Under the pieces are notes generated by a model that saw nothing but the letters and a program-made list of their open reading frames with translations, had not been told where the DNA came from and searched no databases. Shown here piece after piece: positions 43,609 to 53,707 of a DNA stretch of 64,000 bases. This DNA is from Olivibacter sp036959255 (lineage in GTDB: Bacteria; Bacteroidota; Bacteroidia; Sphingobacteriales; Sphingobacteriaceae): NCBI RefSeq assembly GCF_036959255.1, contig NZ_JAWMTI010000011.1:1-64000 (forward strand), written 5' to 3'. The position numbers were made by a program, and so were the translations under genes. Every line of letters starts with the position of its first letter. The first letter of the stretch is position 1.

Positions 43609-44382
43609 ATGAAAATTGCACTTTTTTCCGACATCCACGCTAATCTACCCGCATTGGAAGCATTTTTTGAGGACCTTGAACACCGGCAGGTAGATGCGGT
43701 TTATTGTTTGGGCGATTTGGTAGGGTATAATATCTGGCCCAATGAAGTAATCGATGAAATCCGAAAAAGAGGTATTCCTACAATTGCAGGGAATTACGAT
43801 TTTGGTATCGGTAGAAGCAGTGACGACTGCGGTTGCGCTTACAAAACAGATGAAGAGAAAGCGATGGGCAAAATTTCCATTGCCTATACCAATGAAGCCG
43901 TGAAGGATGACCAACGCGCTTATCTCCGCACCTTACCTGCACATATCCGGTTGGAGTTTCAGTTGAACGACGATAAAATGGATGTGCTTTTGGTACATGG
44001 AAGTCCCAGAAAAGTGAATGAATATCTTTTTGAAGACAGGGAGGAAAAAAGCATGATCCGAATTATGGAACAGGCAGGAGCTTCCGTGATGTGTTTCGGT
44101 CATACCCACAAACCGTATCATCGTATCCTTTCGGTAAACGATGAAGATGGCGGCCTACGTTATTTGCATGCCATTAACATTGGATCGATTGGAAAACCGA
44201 AAGATGGTGATCCCAGGGGTGGCTACGTAATACTCACGCTTAATCCCGATAGCAGTATGAGAGAAAAAGAAAGTATCACCGTTGAATTTGTTCGTTTTGA
44301 ATATGATGTAGAAAAAGCGGCGAAGGCGGTAGAAGATAGCCCTCTTCCAAACGGATATGCAGATATGTTACGTAACGGTTAA
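43609..44382 (+). CDS. Calcineurin-like metallophosphoesterase, copy 1 (GNYD/DCGC variant)
   Basis: The 257-aa protein has the metallophosphoesterase blocks MKIALFSDIHANLPALEA (DxH), YCLGDLVGYNIWPNE (GDxxG), then AGNYDFGIG in place of GNHD, and CFGHTHKPYH near the end. An insertion DDCGCAYKTDEEK after the GNYD block contains a CxC pair. It starts five bases after arsO, so it is in the ars operon. Copy 2 follows. The Tyr in place of the usual His may change catalysis. Substrate unknown. Confidence 0.88.
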   Translation: MKIALFSDIHANLPALEAFFEDLEHRQVDAVYCLGDLVGYNIWPNEVIDEIRKRGIPTIAGNYDFGIGRSSDDCGCAYKTDEEKAMGKISIAYTNEAVKDDQRAYLRTLPAHIRLEFQLNDDKMDVLLVHGSPRKVNEYLFEDREEKSMIRIMEQAGASVMCFGHTHKPYHRILSVNDEDGGLRYLHAINIGSIGKPKDGDPRGGYVILTLNPDSSMREKESITVEFVRFEYDVEKAAKAVEDSPLPNGYADMLRNG

Positions 44383-44395
44383 CTAATTTAAGCTA

Positions 44396-45130
44396 ATGAA
44401 GATTGCACTTTTTTCAGATATCCATGCCAATCTGCCTGCTTTGGAGGCGATGTTTACAGATTTAAATAAGAGACAGGTAGATGCGATTTATTGCCTAGGC
44501 GATCTTGTCGGTTATAACATTTGGCCAAATGAGGTAATCGAACTTATTCGTTCCCAAAAAATACCCGTCCTTGCAGGAAACCATGATGCCAAAGTTGGCG
44601 TTTTGGAGGCAAAGGGGGCTATCGAAGCCCTTGGTAAAAACTATGCTTACCACCTGATTAACGATGTTAATAGGAAATATCTTCGTGATCTACCGGCACA
44701 TATACGTTTAGCATATAAAACTGCAGATGAAAAATTTGATGTCTTAATGGTGCATGGCAGCACCAGGAGGAACGACGAGTATGTATTAGTCGATACCCCA
44801 GAAGAAGATGTTTTAGCGATGATGACAGAAAGCAATGCTTCTATTCTATGTGTGGCCCATTCTCATAAACCATATCACCGCGTGCTTAAGTCAGCGGCTG
44901 CTAATTATCTACACGTTATCAATACCGGTTCTGTAGGAAAACCTAAGGATGGGAATCCGCAGGGATGTTATGTTTTGTTAGAATTAACAGCAACAACATC
45001 TATGCGTGATCCCGAGACCTTAAACGTCGATTTTGTTCGTTTTGACTATGATGTTCAAGCGGCAGCAAATGCAGTAGAGAATAGCCCATTGCCAACTGAA
45101 TTTGCAGACATGTTGCGCAAAGCTTATTAA
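44396..45130 (+). CDS. Calcineurin-like metallophosphoesterase, copy 2
   Basis: The 244-aa protein is a tandem paralogue of copy 1 (same start MKIALFSDIHANLPALEA and the same YNIWPNEVIE). It keeps the usual AGNHD, lacks the CxC insertion, and has CVAHSHKPYH where copy 1 has CFGHTHKPYH; both keep the HxH metal ligands. It is the last gene of the ars operon. A paired or heteromeric role with copy 1 is possible. Confidence 0.88.
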   Translation: MKIALFSDIHANLPALEAMFTDLNKRQVDAIYCLGDLVGYNIWPNEVIELIRSQKIPVLAGNHDAKVGVLEAKGAIEALGKNYAYHLINDVNRKYLRDLPAHIRLAYKTADEKFDVLMVHGSTRRNDEYVLVDTPEEDVLAMMTESNASILCVAHSHKPYHRVLKSAAANYLHVINTGSVGKPKDGNPQGCYVLLELTATTSMRDPETLNVDFVRFDYDVQAAANAVENSPLPTEFADMLRKAY

Positions 45131-45278
45131 ATATCTAAGTAGCTATGACAGGCTATAGCCAATAGAAAAAATAGCTCATGTAATCGGTCGTTAGTTTCAC
45201 GATCTCTCTTTGTTGTTTTTGGCTATAATAATGAGATAACATGTTATGTCGAGAACTCTTGTGTAATTGTAATTAGGA

Positions 45279-45473
45279 TCATCCGTGAAGTGAGTCGAGG
45301 TGTTTTGAATAAGCCCATATATACACCGCAATAAGAAGTATCGAAATTATCATTAGAATTACACCAAAAATTGTCCCTATTTTCTCCATTTCTGTCATAT
45401 CTCGTCTCTTTTTTTTAGATGGTCGTCTTTTATTGGGAGAAGCCGTAACTTTCTTAGCTTGATTCTTATTCAT
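45279..45473 (-). CDS. Small basic single-TM protein beside the metal ATPase
   Basis: The 64-aa product has a strongly basic N-terminus (NKRRPSKKKRRDMTEMEK) and one TM helix (IGTIFGVILMIISILLIAVY). It overlaps the 3' end of the P-type ATPase gene by 8 bases on the same strand, so they are probably co-translated. A similarly built 57-aa protein (53708-53881) lies just before the czcA-like gene. Role unknown; a pump accessory subunit is an inference. Confidence 0.7.
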   Translation of the reverse strand: MNKNQAKKVTASPNKRRPSKKKRRDMTEMEKIGTIFGVILMIISILLIAVYIWAYSKHLDSLHG

Positions 45474-47952
45474 TTTTGTATGCCAATAGCCTCAACGCGT
45501 TAAATACTACAACCAAGGTAGATCCTTCATGTGCTACTACGGCCGGACCGATGGAAGCTATCCCGAGAATAGTTAATGGAATCAGAACCGCGACGACACC
45601 GAGGCTGATCCATAAATTTTGTTTAATGATACCTTTTGCTTTACGGCTAAGCCCAATTGCAAAAGGAAGCAAATTGAGATTATCTCCCATTAAAGCAATA
45701 TCGGCAGTTTCGAGCGCAACATCCGACCCCGCGGCTCCCATTGCGATACCAACAGTGCTATTGGCCATTGCAGGTGCATCATTAACCCCATCTCCTACCA
45801 TCGCTACATTCTTTTCCTCCTGCCTAAGCTTTTTTATTGCATCAACCTTCTGTTCTGGAAGCAGACCTCCCCAAGCGTCAGACAGGCCAATCTCACCAGC
45901 TATAGCATCAGCCACTTTTTGATTATCCCCAGTTAACATGACCATACGACGGATGCCAATCGCTTCTAGACGGGACAAGGTCGCTTTTGCTTCCGGACGG
46001 GGTGTATCCATAACAGCAATCATCCCTATGTAATCGTCGTTCTTTCGTATTATCATGGTAGTATTACCTTGACCTTCCAGTTCCTGTACTTTTTTTACAA
46101 AGGGGTCCGCCGGTTTTTTTGCATCTAATGTTTCAAATAGGCTTAGGTTGCCAATGTATATTGTATCTCCTTCTAATTTCGCTTTTACTCCTTTACCGAG
46201 CACCGCTTCAAGACTCTCCGCGGAAGGGATGTTTGTATCATTGAGCCTTTTCATCCCGTCCTGTACAATTGCTTTTGCCAACGGATGGTCGCTTAATGCT
46301 TCTACTGCTATTGTAATCTTGAGCAGGGTTTCTTCATTGATACCTTCAGCGGGAAAAACCGCCGTAAGTTTTGGCTTACCTTCCGTTAATGTCCCTGTCT
46401 TGTCGAAAGCTAAAGCTGTTAATGTTCCCAAGTCTTCCAGTGGTTTTCCTCCTTTTATAAGCACACCACCTTTTGCCGCTCGCGCAACGCCGCTGAGTAC
46501 CGCACTGGGCGTAGATATTGCAAGGGCGCACGGACTGGCAGCTACCAACACGGACATCGCTCTATAAAAACTGGCGCTAAACGTTTCGTCGGTTACAAGA
46601 AATGCAAAACACAGTGAAAACACTAAAATCAGGACAGCAGGTACAAAAAGTTTTTCGAAACGATCTGTAAATTGCTGCGTGGGCGACTTTTGTGTTTGCG
46701 CTTCATTAACCATTTTAATCATCCGGGAAATTGTTGAATCACTGGCTTCCCGACTTACCTTCACTTCCAGTGTACCGTTTCCGTTAATTGAACCTGAGAA
46801 TACTTTGTACTTTGCGTCAAGTGTAGCGGCTTTATTTATATCTATCTCTTCCTTCTCAAATGCCAGCTTATCGACGGGAATACTTTCTCCGGTAATTGGT
46901 GCCTGGTTGACCCCGCTGGTTCCTTTAACTACAATACCATCTGCAGCAATTTTGGTATTGGGACGAATAACGATAATGTCGCCAATATTAAGTTGTTCGA
47001 TGGGAACTTCTTCAATTTTATCAGCATGTTTTCTAAAGGCGGTTTTTGGTGCCAGATCGGTGAGTGCAGCTATTGATTTACGTGCCTTTTCTAACGCAAA
47101 GTGTTCGAGTGCGTGCCCTAAACTGAATAGAAATAATAAAAGAGCACCTTCTGTCCACTGTCCAAGTGCCCCAGCTCCGGCGGCGGCCACTAACATTAAA
47201 AAATCTATTTCAAATTCTCCTTTAGAAATAGCCTCATAGGCTTCTTTAGTAACATAATAGGCTCCGAAAATATAAGCTCCGAAAAGGAAGCAAAGAGAAA
47301 CCCATGGAGCGAGACCTTCTAAAAAGGATAAACCAAAGCCTATCCCTAATAATGTCCCTGAGATAACGCTAAAAACGAGTTCAGCGTTTTTGCCGAATAT
47401 ACTCTCGTGAAGGTGATCATGCTCCTTTGACTTACCCTCTTCATTCTTTTTATCGACGTGTTTATCTATCCCATCGCTTTTCTGTCCGATAAGTTGTGCA
47501 TGCTCATTAGAAATTATTTTAACTCCCATAGCTGTTATTGAGCGTTCAACTTCCTTTTGATTGATTTTATGATGGTCGAATTCGATATACATTACCCCGG
47601 TTCCCGAAACGGATACCATCGTAAAACCTTCGATTCGCTTCAATTTGCTTTCAATGAGCCGTGCATGTCTTACATGTCGAACACCGTCTGTGCGTATCAA
47701 TAAATGCCCAAATTTTTCGGTAAATGTGGCTCCCGCCTTTTTAGCTAAGCTTTGTATTCTATCGATGGAGATAACATCGGGGTCATAGTGGAAACATAAT
47801 TGAGCTTTATTTTGCTCATTTTGAGGTTTGAGATGTATCTTTTCAATCCCATTTCTACCTTCCAGCAATTTTATTAAACGCTCAACGCAACGATCCCGTT
47901 CATCAGGGATTTCGGGAAGGAGTATGTCTAAGTTTATTTTTGTTTTTTTCAT
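45466..47952 (-). CDS. Heavy-metal P1B-4-type ATPase
   Basis: The 828-aa protein has an N-terminal region with two HMA-like folds that lack CxxC (GIEKIHLKPQNEQNKAQLCF, then RLIESKLKRIEGFTMVSVSG) and a His-rich linker (KEHDHLHE). The TM6 motif is SPC (VLVAASPCALAIST, near residue 469), the phosphorylation site is DKTGTLTEGKPK near 515, and the C-terminus has VAHEGSTLVVVFNALRL. SPC plus HEGS/GT defines the P1B-4 group (Co, Zn, Cd or Fe export) rather than CPC-type Cu/Zn pumps. Intact. The preceding 160 bases hold its promoter. Confidence 0.93.
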   Translation of the reverse strand: MKKTKINLDILLPEIPDERDRCVERLIKLLEGRNGIEKIHLKPQNEQNKAQLCFHYDPDVISIDRIQSLAKKAGATFTEKFGHLLIRTDGVRHVRHARLIESKLKRIEGFTMVSVSGTGVMYIEFDHHKINQKEVERSITAMGVKIISNEHAQLIGQKSDGIDKHVDKKNEEGKSKEHDHLHESIFGKNAELVFSVISGTLLGIGFGLSFLEGLAPWVSLCFLFGAYIFGAYYVTKEAYEAISKGEFEIDFLMLVAAAGAGALGQWTEGALLLFLFSLGHALEHFALEKARKSIAALTDLAPKTAFRKHADKIEEVPIEQLNIGDIIVIRPNTKIAADGIVVKGTSGVNQAPITGESIPVDKLAFEKEEIDINKAATLDAKYKVFSGSINGNGTLEVKVSREASDSTISRMIKMVNEAQTQKSPTQQFTDRFEKLFVPAVLILVFSLCFAFLVTDETFSASFYRAMSVLVAASPCALAISTPSAVLSGVARAAKGGVLIKGGKPLEDLGTLTALAFDKTGTLTEGKPKLTAVFPAEGINEETLLKITIAVEALSDHPLAKAIVQDGMKRLNDTNIPSAESLEAVLGKGVKAKLEGDTIYIGNLSLFETLDAKKPADPFVKKVQELEGQGNTTMIIRKNDDYIGMIAVMDTPRPEAKATLSRLEAIGIRRMVMLTGDNQKVADAIAGEIGLSDAWGGLLPEQKVDAIKKLRQEEKNVAMVGDGVNDAPAMANSTVGIAMGAAGSDVALETADIALMGDNLNLLPFAIGLSRKAKGIIKQNLWISLGVVAVLIPLTILGIASIGPAVVAHEGSTLVVVFNALRLLAYKNE

Positions 47953-48111
47953 GGTCAGCTTTATTGGTTTTGGTACTTGATCCTTCTTTGCTACAATAAG
48001 GGATATAATTTAAATATATATAGTACAAAGTTTCAGTAACATTTGTTGCCTCTTTATCGCCGGAATCGTGAAGTGCAGGATAACGCATTATCCCGCCTTA
48101 CTATACCTCTT

Positions 48112-49314
48112 CTATTCCTCCTCCTCACTGTTTTTCATTTTTGACAGCAGGTCATAAGCGCCGTTAACTACTATTTTGGTAGAGTCAATATTTTTCGGCA
48201 AAGTAACTTCTACATACCCCGCCTCTGATAGACCTGTCGTTACTTCGACCAGTTGGAAATCGTGCATCTTTTCAGCAGGAGCATTTTCAGATTTCACATT
48301 TCTTACATCCTTTTCAATAAATATATATTTTTTGCCTAAGTAATCTACCACTCCGTCTTCGGGAAGTGCATTTACCTCATTGTTACCCGTCTCAATAAAA
48401 GCCTTAATATAGGTGTTGGGTATCAGGCTCTCACTTTGGATGGTAGCTAAACAGTGTACCGTCACAGTTTTATCCGGATCAATTTCGCGCCCAACTAAAA
48501 TGACCTTTGCTATTCTTTCCTCTGCCTCATTATTTAATGTAAATCGCACAGATTGGCCTTTTTTTACTTTCGACACATCTTTTTCAAAAACCTTAAGTTC
48601 TACATGAAGGTTGGCGTTATTGACAATTTCGAACATTACGTCATTGGGCGCGACAAATCTGCCTACATTAGTATTTACCTTAGTAACGTAGCCGTTAATC
48701 GGCGCGTAAATATTCATCGTGCTCCTGATATTTTCCGCATTCAGTGTGGTAGCATTGATATTTATCAATTTTAAACGCTCTTTAAGGGCGCTGGTCCTCG
48801 ATAGCATTGTCAGATATTGCGATTTTGCCTGTTGCACGGTTTTTTGCGCATTGACGTTTTGCTTGAACAATTCCAACTGTCTTTTGTATTCGGCATCGGC
48901 GAGCTCCAATTGGCTGTTACTTTCCAGGTAGTCCTGCTGCAGCTGGACATAGTCCTGATTTTCAAGAACGGCAATAACCTGGCCTCTGCGAACTGAAGCA
49001 CCCTGCAACAATGAAGTAGATTTAACGATACCTCCAAACTGGGTTGTAATGCTATAAAGGTTTTCGGGCGGGACGTCTACAAATCCGTTTACTTTCAAAA
49101 CACCGCTAAGTGATTTCTTTTCGATGGTTCCGATCTTTATCTGTGAGCCTTTATATTGAGCAGGAGAAAGTTCGACAATATTGGAATTTTCTTCTTCGGC
49201 AACTGTTGTTTCCGGCTCCTGTGTTTCCGTGGTTTTGGTTCCACACGAAGAGAACAGCAGAAGAATAAGTACTGTTGCTGCAAGTATTTGTTTGATATTC
49301 ATGTTCTTTTTCAT
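48112..49314 (-). CDS. CzcB/CusB-like periplasmic adaptor lipoprotein
   Basis: The 400-aa protein has a lipoprotein signal (LILLLFSSCGTKTTE, with cysteine), then KVNGFVDVPPENLYSITTQF with GGIVKSTSLLQGASVRRGQV (lipoyl domain), a helical hairpin and NIYAPINGYVTKVNTNVGRF. It lacks the CusB methionine metal site as far as visible. It starts seven bases after the czcA-like stop, so it belongs to the same operon as the fused pump. Confidence 0.93.
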   Translation of the reverse strand: MKKNMNIKQILAATVLILLLFSSCGTKTTETQEPETTVAEEENSNIVELSPAQYKGSQIKIGTIEKKSLSGVLKVNGFVDVPPENLYSITTQFGGIVKSTSLLQGASVRRGQVIAVLENQDYVQLQQDYLESNSQLELADAEYKRQLELFKQNVNAQKTVQQAKSQYLTMLSRTSALKERLKLININATTLNAENIRSTMNIYAPINGYVTKVNTNVGRFVAPNDVMFEIVNNANLHVELKVFEKDVSKVKKGQSVRFTLNNEAEERIAKVILVGREIDPDKTVTVHCLATIQSESLIPNTYIKAFIETGNNEVNALPEDGVVDYLGKKYIFIEKDVRNVKSENAPAEKMHDFQLVEVTTGLSEAGYVEVTLPKNIDSTKIVVNGAYDLLSKMKNSEEEE

Positions 49315-49321
49315 TGCTGGA

Positions 49322-52300
49322 TTATTGATTTAAGCCAATAAGGTATTGTACTGTATATACGGACTGATTGTATTGATTAAGTGCCTGTAAGTATGCAAAA
49401 CGAATGTCGGAATAAGTCCGAAGAGCTACAGAAAACTCAAGATAACCGATTTCGCCATTTTGAAATGCAACTTGTGCCTGCCGCAAAATCAGATTTGCGT
49501 TCGGCAGTGCACTGTTCTGATAATAGTCAATGCTCTTCGAATTTTTCAATAAATCTTGGTTCGCCTGTTGAAATTGCGATTTCAGATTTGTCTGAGCTAA
49601 GTCGTATTGTGATTCCGCTATTTCTTTCTGAATCTTTGCCGTCTTAATGCGGTTAGCAAAAGGTTTATAGAAGATTGGCAATGCTACACCTACCTGTACT
49701 CCCTGAAATCGCTTTCCCGCATCGAACACAACTTCTTGTCCGTTCACATTCTGTGAACCGATTATGGATTGGTTAAAGTAACCTAGTGTAAAGTCTGGGC
49801 CAGCTTTCGCTTTCTCTATACCAATGCTTTTATCTGCTATCTCTATCTGCTGTTTTTGCATAGAAAGCCACGGATTTTCACTAACACTGCCTGTATTACT
49901 TTGCCAATGTTCTTTTTTTAATTCGCTTTCTGAGATTTGGATGCTGTCTTGTGTATTAAGGAGCCTTTTCAGCTCGGCCATGTAGATCATAATATCTGCT
50001 CTATTTTTTTCGAGCTGATTGAGAACTTCATTCCGCTGGGTTTCAGCTGTTGTTTTTTCCAACAAGTTAGTTTCCCCTGTCTGGTAACGGAGGGATGATG
50101 CCTTGAGAAAATTATTAAATATAGAATCTTGGGTATGATAAAGCTTTTGAAGTGAAAGAAAATACGCAAGTTGTCCGTATGTGCTTTTGACTTGGTAGAT
50201 TAATTCATTTTCGGTAACGTCGAGATTAAGCTCACTACTTTTAAGCTGGGCATCGTAGAGTTTGCGCTGCTTACTAAATAAGAAAGGATTCACAATACTT
50301 TGACTGACGGAGATATTATTATCTCGTTTAATTGTATTCATTTGACCATATTGAAGGTCAAAATTTGTTTTCCCAATATCAATTGAGGTCACGCGCAATG
50401 CTCTTTGTTGATCGATTTGCAATTCTGCTGAATTCACCATTTGGTTATTTTTAAGTGCTATCTCAATTGCCTCTGCCAATGTTATCCGTTGGGAAATTGA
50501 AGATGGTTCCTGTGCTTTAGAATTATAAGGAAACATCCAGAACGCCAAAAAAGCAACCACCGCAGTTCCTTTTACTACATGCTTTTTTAGTTTGAAGGAC
50601 TCAAAATAGGTATACAATACCGGCAAAACCAGCAGCGTTAGAATCGTTGATGTAATCAATCCGCCAATAACAACTGTTGCCAGCGGCTTTTGAACCTCCG
50701 CTCCGGCTGCTGTAGATAATGCCATGGGCATAAATCCTAAAGAAGCAACGGTCGCGGTCATCAGGACTGGACGGAGCCTAACCGCTGTCCCTTTTATTAC
50801 AATTTCTCTTAAATCCTTTATTCCGGACTTTTTCAACCGATTGAATTCGGTTATTAATACAATTCCGTTTAACACGGCAACTCCAAAGAGCGCAATGAAG
50901 CCCACTCCGGCCGAAATACTGAACGGCATTCCTCGCAATAAAAGGGCAAATACTCCACCGATTGCAGCCATTGGAATGGCCGTAAAAATTAATATAGATT
51001 GTTTTATTGATCCAAAAGTGAAATACAATAATAAAAGTATCAGCAATAGTGCCACAGGCACAGCAATAGATAAACGCTGGCTGGCGGCTTGAAGATTTTC
51101 AAACTGCCCCCCGTAGGTAATGTAATAGCCGGTTGGCAATTTAATCTGACTGCCGATTTTCTGTTCAATTTCTTCTACGACACTTTCAATATCTCTTCCC
51201 CTAACGTTTAGGCCTACGATAATTCTGCGTTTCGTATCTTCCCGTTGTATTTGGTTCGGACCTACTTCAAAGTCTACCGACGCCACTTGCGACAACGGGA
51301 CTTTTTCACCATCGGGAGTTGATATAAACAGGCTGCGAACGTTATCAATGTTCTGTCTGTATTCTTCATCTAAACGAACTACCATATCAAAACGCTTTTC
51401 CCCTTCATATACCAATCCTGCAGCCTGACCTGCAAAAGCGGCATTTATGGCCTGGTTCACGGCTTCAACATCTATCCCGAAACGGGCAAGCTGGTCGCGA
51501 TCTACCTTGATAACAATCTGAGGGAGACCGCTTGCCTGTTCGATATATAGATCAGTAGCTCCTTGGACTGTTGCAACGATTTTGCCTATTTTTCGTGAGA
51601 GATCAGTTAGGTGATCCAGGTCATCACCGAAAATTTTAATTCCTATGTCCTGTCGCACACCTGATATAAGTTCATTGGAGCGTAACTGAATAGGCTGCGA
51701 AAAGCCAAAAGTTACGCCTGTGACCGGTTCTAGCGCCTCTGCCATTTTATCAGCTAACTCTTCCCGATCAACCGCACTTACCCAATCTTTTTTATCCTTT
51801 AAAATAATGGTTAGGTCAGTGGCTTCCATAGGCATTGGATCTGTCGGAATTTCTGCCGCGCCTATTTTTCCTACTACCTCTATCACTTCAGGAAATTTGT
51901 CGATGAGTATAGCAGAAGCTTGATTGACTTTATCTATCGTTTGGCTGAGAGAGCTTCCGGTAAGCAACCTTGTTTCTACCGCAAAATCGCCTTCTTCGAG
52001 CGTCGGGATAAATTCACCTCCCATACGGGTAAAGGCAAAAACACTGAGGCCTAACAAAACTGCTGCTGTAAGTACTACTATTACACGATTGCGAAGCGCT
52101 ACACGGATCATCGGATCATAATACTTATGAAAAAAATCCATCATACGATCCGAAAAATTGCGCTTATGGCTAATCTTTTTGCTCAATATAAGTGCTGACA
52201 TCATCGGTACATAGGTAAGAGAGAGAATGAAAGCACCTAAAATGGCAAAAGATACTGTTTGCGCCATGGGACCGAACATTTTTCCTTCTATACCTACAAG

Positions 52301-53704
52301 TGCAAGAATAGGGAGATACACGATTAGAATTATAATCTCACCGAATGCAGCCGCAGATCGTATTTTTGAAGCCGATTCATAGACCTCACCATCCATTTCT
52401 TTTTGCGAAAGTTTATTTGGATTCCTGCTTAAACCGAGATGATGCATGGTAGCTTCAACAATAATAACAGCCCCATCAACGATTAATCCGAAATCGATGG
52501 CTCCAAGGCTCATTAGGTTTCCACTGACGCCGAATACGTTCATCATCGAAATGGCAAAAAGCATTGAAAGAGGTATAACAGAAGCAACTACAATTCCGGC
52601 CCTGAGATTTCCCAGAAATAGCACAAGTACAAAAATGACTATTAATGCGCCTTCAATCAGGTTTTTTGCAACGGTCCCGATCGCCCGGTCAACAAGCGCA
52701 CTGCGATCCAAAAAGGGCTCAATGGTAACGCCCTCGGGAAGTGTTTTGTTGATACGTGCTATCTTCTCTTTTACCTTACTTACGACTTCGTTTGCATTTG
52801 AGCCCTTAAGCATCATTACAATGCCTCCCACTGCTTCCCCTTGGCTCTTTTTCGTGGTTCTTGTCAATGCGCCATACCGAATAGCATTACCAAGTTTGAC
52901 TTCGGCAATATCTCTTATCAGTACGGGTACTTGCTTTGGGCTTTTCCTTACGACAATTTTTTTAATATCATCAATACTTCCAACTAGCCCCTCACTTCTA
53001 ATAAAGTAAGCATTGGGCTTTTTATCTATATATGCACCACCTGTATTTTGATTATTACGCTCCAAAGCACTAAAAACATCATTGATGCTTAGATTATAAC
53101 TATTCAGCTTATCCGGATCAAGCGCAATTTCATATTGTTTTAACAAACCTCCAAAACTGTTTACTTCCGCGATACCCGGCGTTCCCAATAATTGTCTGCG
53201 TACAATCCAATCTTCGATCGTGCGTAATTCTCTTGCATCGTACCTCTCTTCATAACCGGGTTTTGCATGCACTACATATTGGTAGATTTCGCCGAGACCA
53301 GTTGAGATCGGAGCGATCTCGGGTTTACCTACATCCGAAGGAATATTGTTACCTGCTTCGGTTAATTTTTCGTTCACCTGTTGACGGGCCCAATAAATGT
53401 CAACATCGTCATGAAACACGATGGTCACTACTGAAAGGCCGAAACGGGAGATCGAACGTACCTGCTCTATTTCCGGAATAGTTGACATCGTTTGCTCTAC
53501 TGGAAAAGTTATTAGCCGTTCCACTTCAGGTGTTGCAAGTGACGGACTTTGCGTTATCACCTGAACCTGGTTATTTGTGATATCAGGTGTCGCATCAATA
53601 GGTAGCTGCTTTAACGAATATAGCCCCCAGGCAATCAATCCCAAAGTCATCAAAGCAACAATCAGTTTATTCTCTATAGAGAACTTAATAATTTTATTAA
53701 GCAT
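49322..53704 (-). CDS. CzcA-type metal RND pump fused to a TolC-family outer-membrane channel
   Basis: The 1460-aa protein is a fusion. Residues 1 to about 1040 are a heavy-metal RND permease with TM4 motif AIDFGLIVDGAVIIVEAT near 403, the DFGxxVDGA signature of divalent-cation HME pumps. After the last RND helix comes a hydrophobic, signal-like segment (GTAVVAFLAFWMFPYNSKAQ), then a full OMF/TolC domain from about 1075 (ISQRITLAEAIEIALKNNQM, to RQAQVAFQNGEIGYLEF). CzcA-OMF fusions of about 1450 aa occur in Bacteroidota. The adaptor gene is directly downstream and a 57-aa membrane protein directly upstream. It should export Co/Zn/Cd-like ions. Confidence 0.94.
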   Translation of the reverse strand: MLNKIIKFSIENKLIVALMTLGLIAWGLYSLKQLPIDATPDITNNQVQVITQSPSLATPEVERLITFPVEQTMSTIPEIEQVRSISRFGLSVVTIVFHDDVDIYWARQQVNEKLTEAGNNIPSDVGKPEIAPISTGLGEIYQYVVHAKPGYEERYDARELRTIEDWIVRRQLLGTPGIAEVNSFGGLLKQYEIALDPDKLNSYNLSINDVFSALERNNQNTGGAYIDKKPNAYFIRSEGLVGSIDDIKKIVVRKSPKQVPVLIRDIAEVKLGNAIRYGALTRTTKKSQGEAVGGIVMMLKGSNANEVVSKVKEKIARINKTLPEGVTIEPFLDRSALVDRAIGTVAKNLIEGALIVIFVLVLFLGNLRAGIVVASVIPLSMLFAISMMNVFGVSGNLMSLGAIDFGLIVDGAVIIVEATMHHLGLSRNPNKLSQKEMDGEVYESASKIRSAAAFGEIIILIVYLPILALVGIEGKMFGPMAQTVSFAILGAFILSLTYVPMMSALILSKKISHKRNFSDRMMDFFHKYYDPMIRVALRNRVIVVLTAAVLLGLSVFAFTRMGGEFIPTLEEGDFAVETRLLTGSSLSQTIDKVNQASAILIDKFPEVIEVVGKIGAAEIPTDPMPMEATDLTIILKDKKDWVSAVDREELADKMAEALEPVTGVTFGFSQPIQLRSNELISGVRQDIGIKIFGDDLDHLTDLSRKIGKIVATVQGATDLYIEQASGLPQIVIKVDRDQLARFGIDVEAVNQAINAAFAGQAAGLVYEGEKRFDMVVRLDEEYRQNIDNVRSLFISTPDGEKVPLSQVASVDFEVGPNQIQREDTKRRIIVGLNVRGRDIESVVEEIEQKIGSQIKLPTGYYITYGGQFENLQAASQRLSIAVPVALLLILLLLYFTFGSIKQSILIFTAIPMAAIGGVFALLLRGMPFSISAGVGFIALFGVAVLNGIVLITEFNRLKKSGIKDLREIVIKGTAVRLRPVLMTATVASLGFMPMALSTAAGAEVQKPLATVVIGGLITSTILTLLVLPVLYTYFESFKLKKHVVKGTAVVAFLAFWMFPYNSKAQEPSSISQRITLAEAIEIALKNNQMVNSAELQIDQQRALRVTSIDIGKTNFDLQYGQMNTIKRDNNISVSQSIVNPFLFSKQRKLYDAQLKSSELNLDVTENELIYQVKSTYGQLAYFLSLQKLYHTQDSIFNNFLKASSLRYQTGETNLLEKTTAETQRNEVLNQLEKNRADIMIYMAELKRLLNTQDSIQISESELKKEHWQSNTGSVSENPWLSMQKQQIEIADKSIGIEKAKAGPDFTLGYFNQSIIGSQNVNGQEVVFDAGKRFQGVQVGVALPIFYKPFANRIKTAKIQKEIAESQYDLAQTNLKSQFQQANQDLLKNSKSIDYYQNSALPNANLILRQAQVAFQNGEIGYLEFSVALRTYSDIRFAYLQALNQYNQSVYTVQYLIGLNQ

Positions 53705-53707
53705 ATC

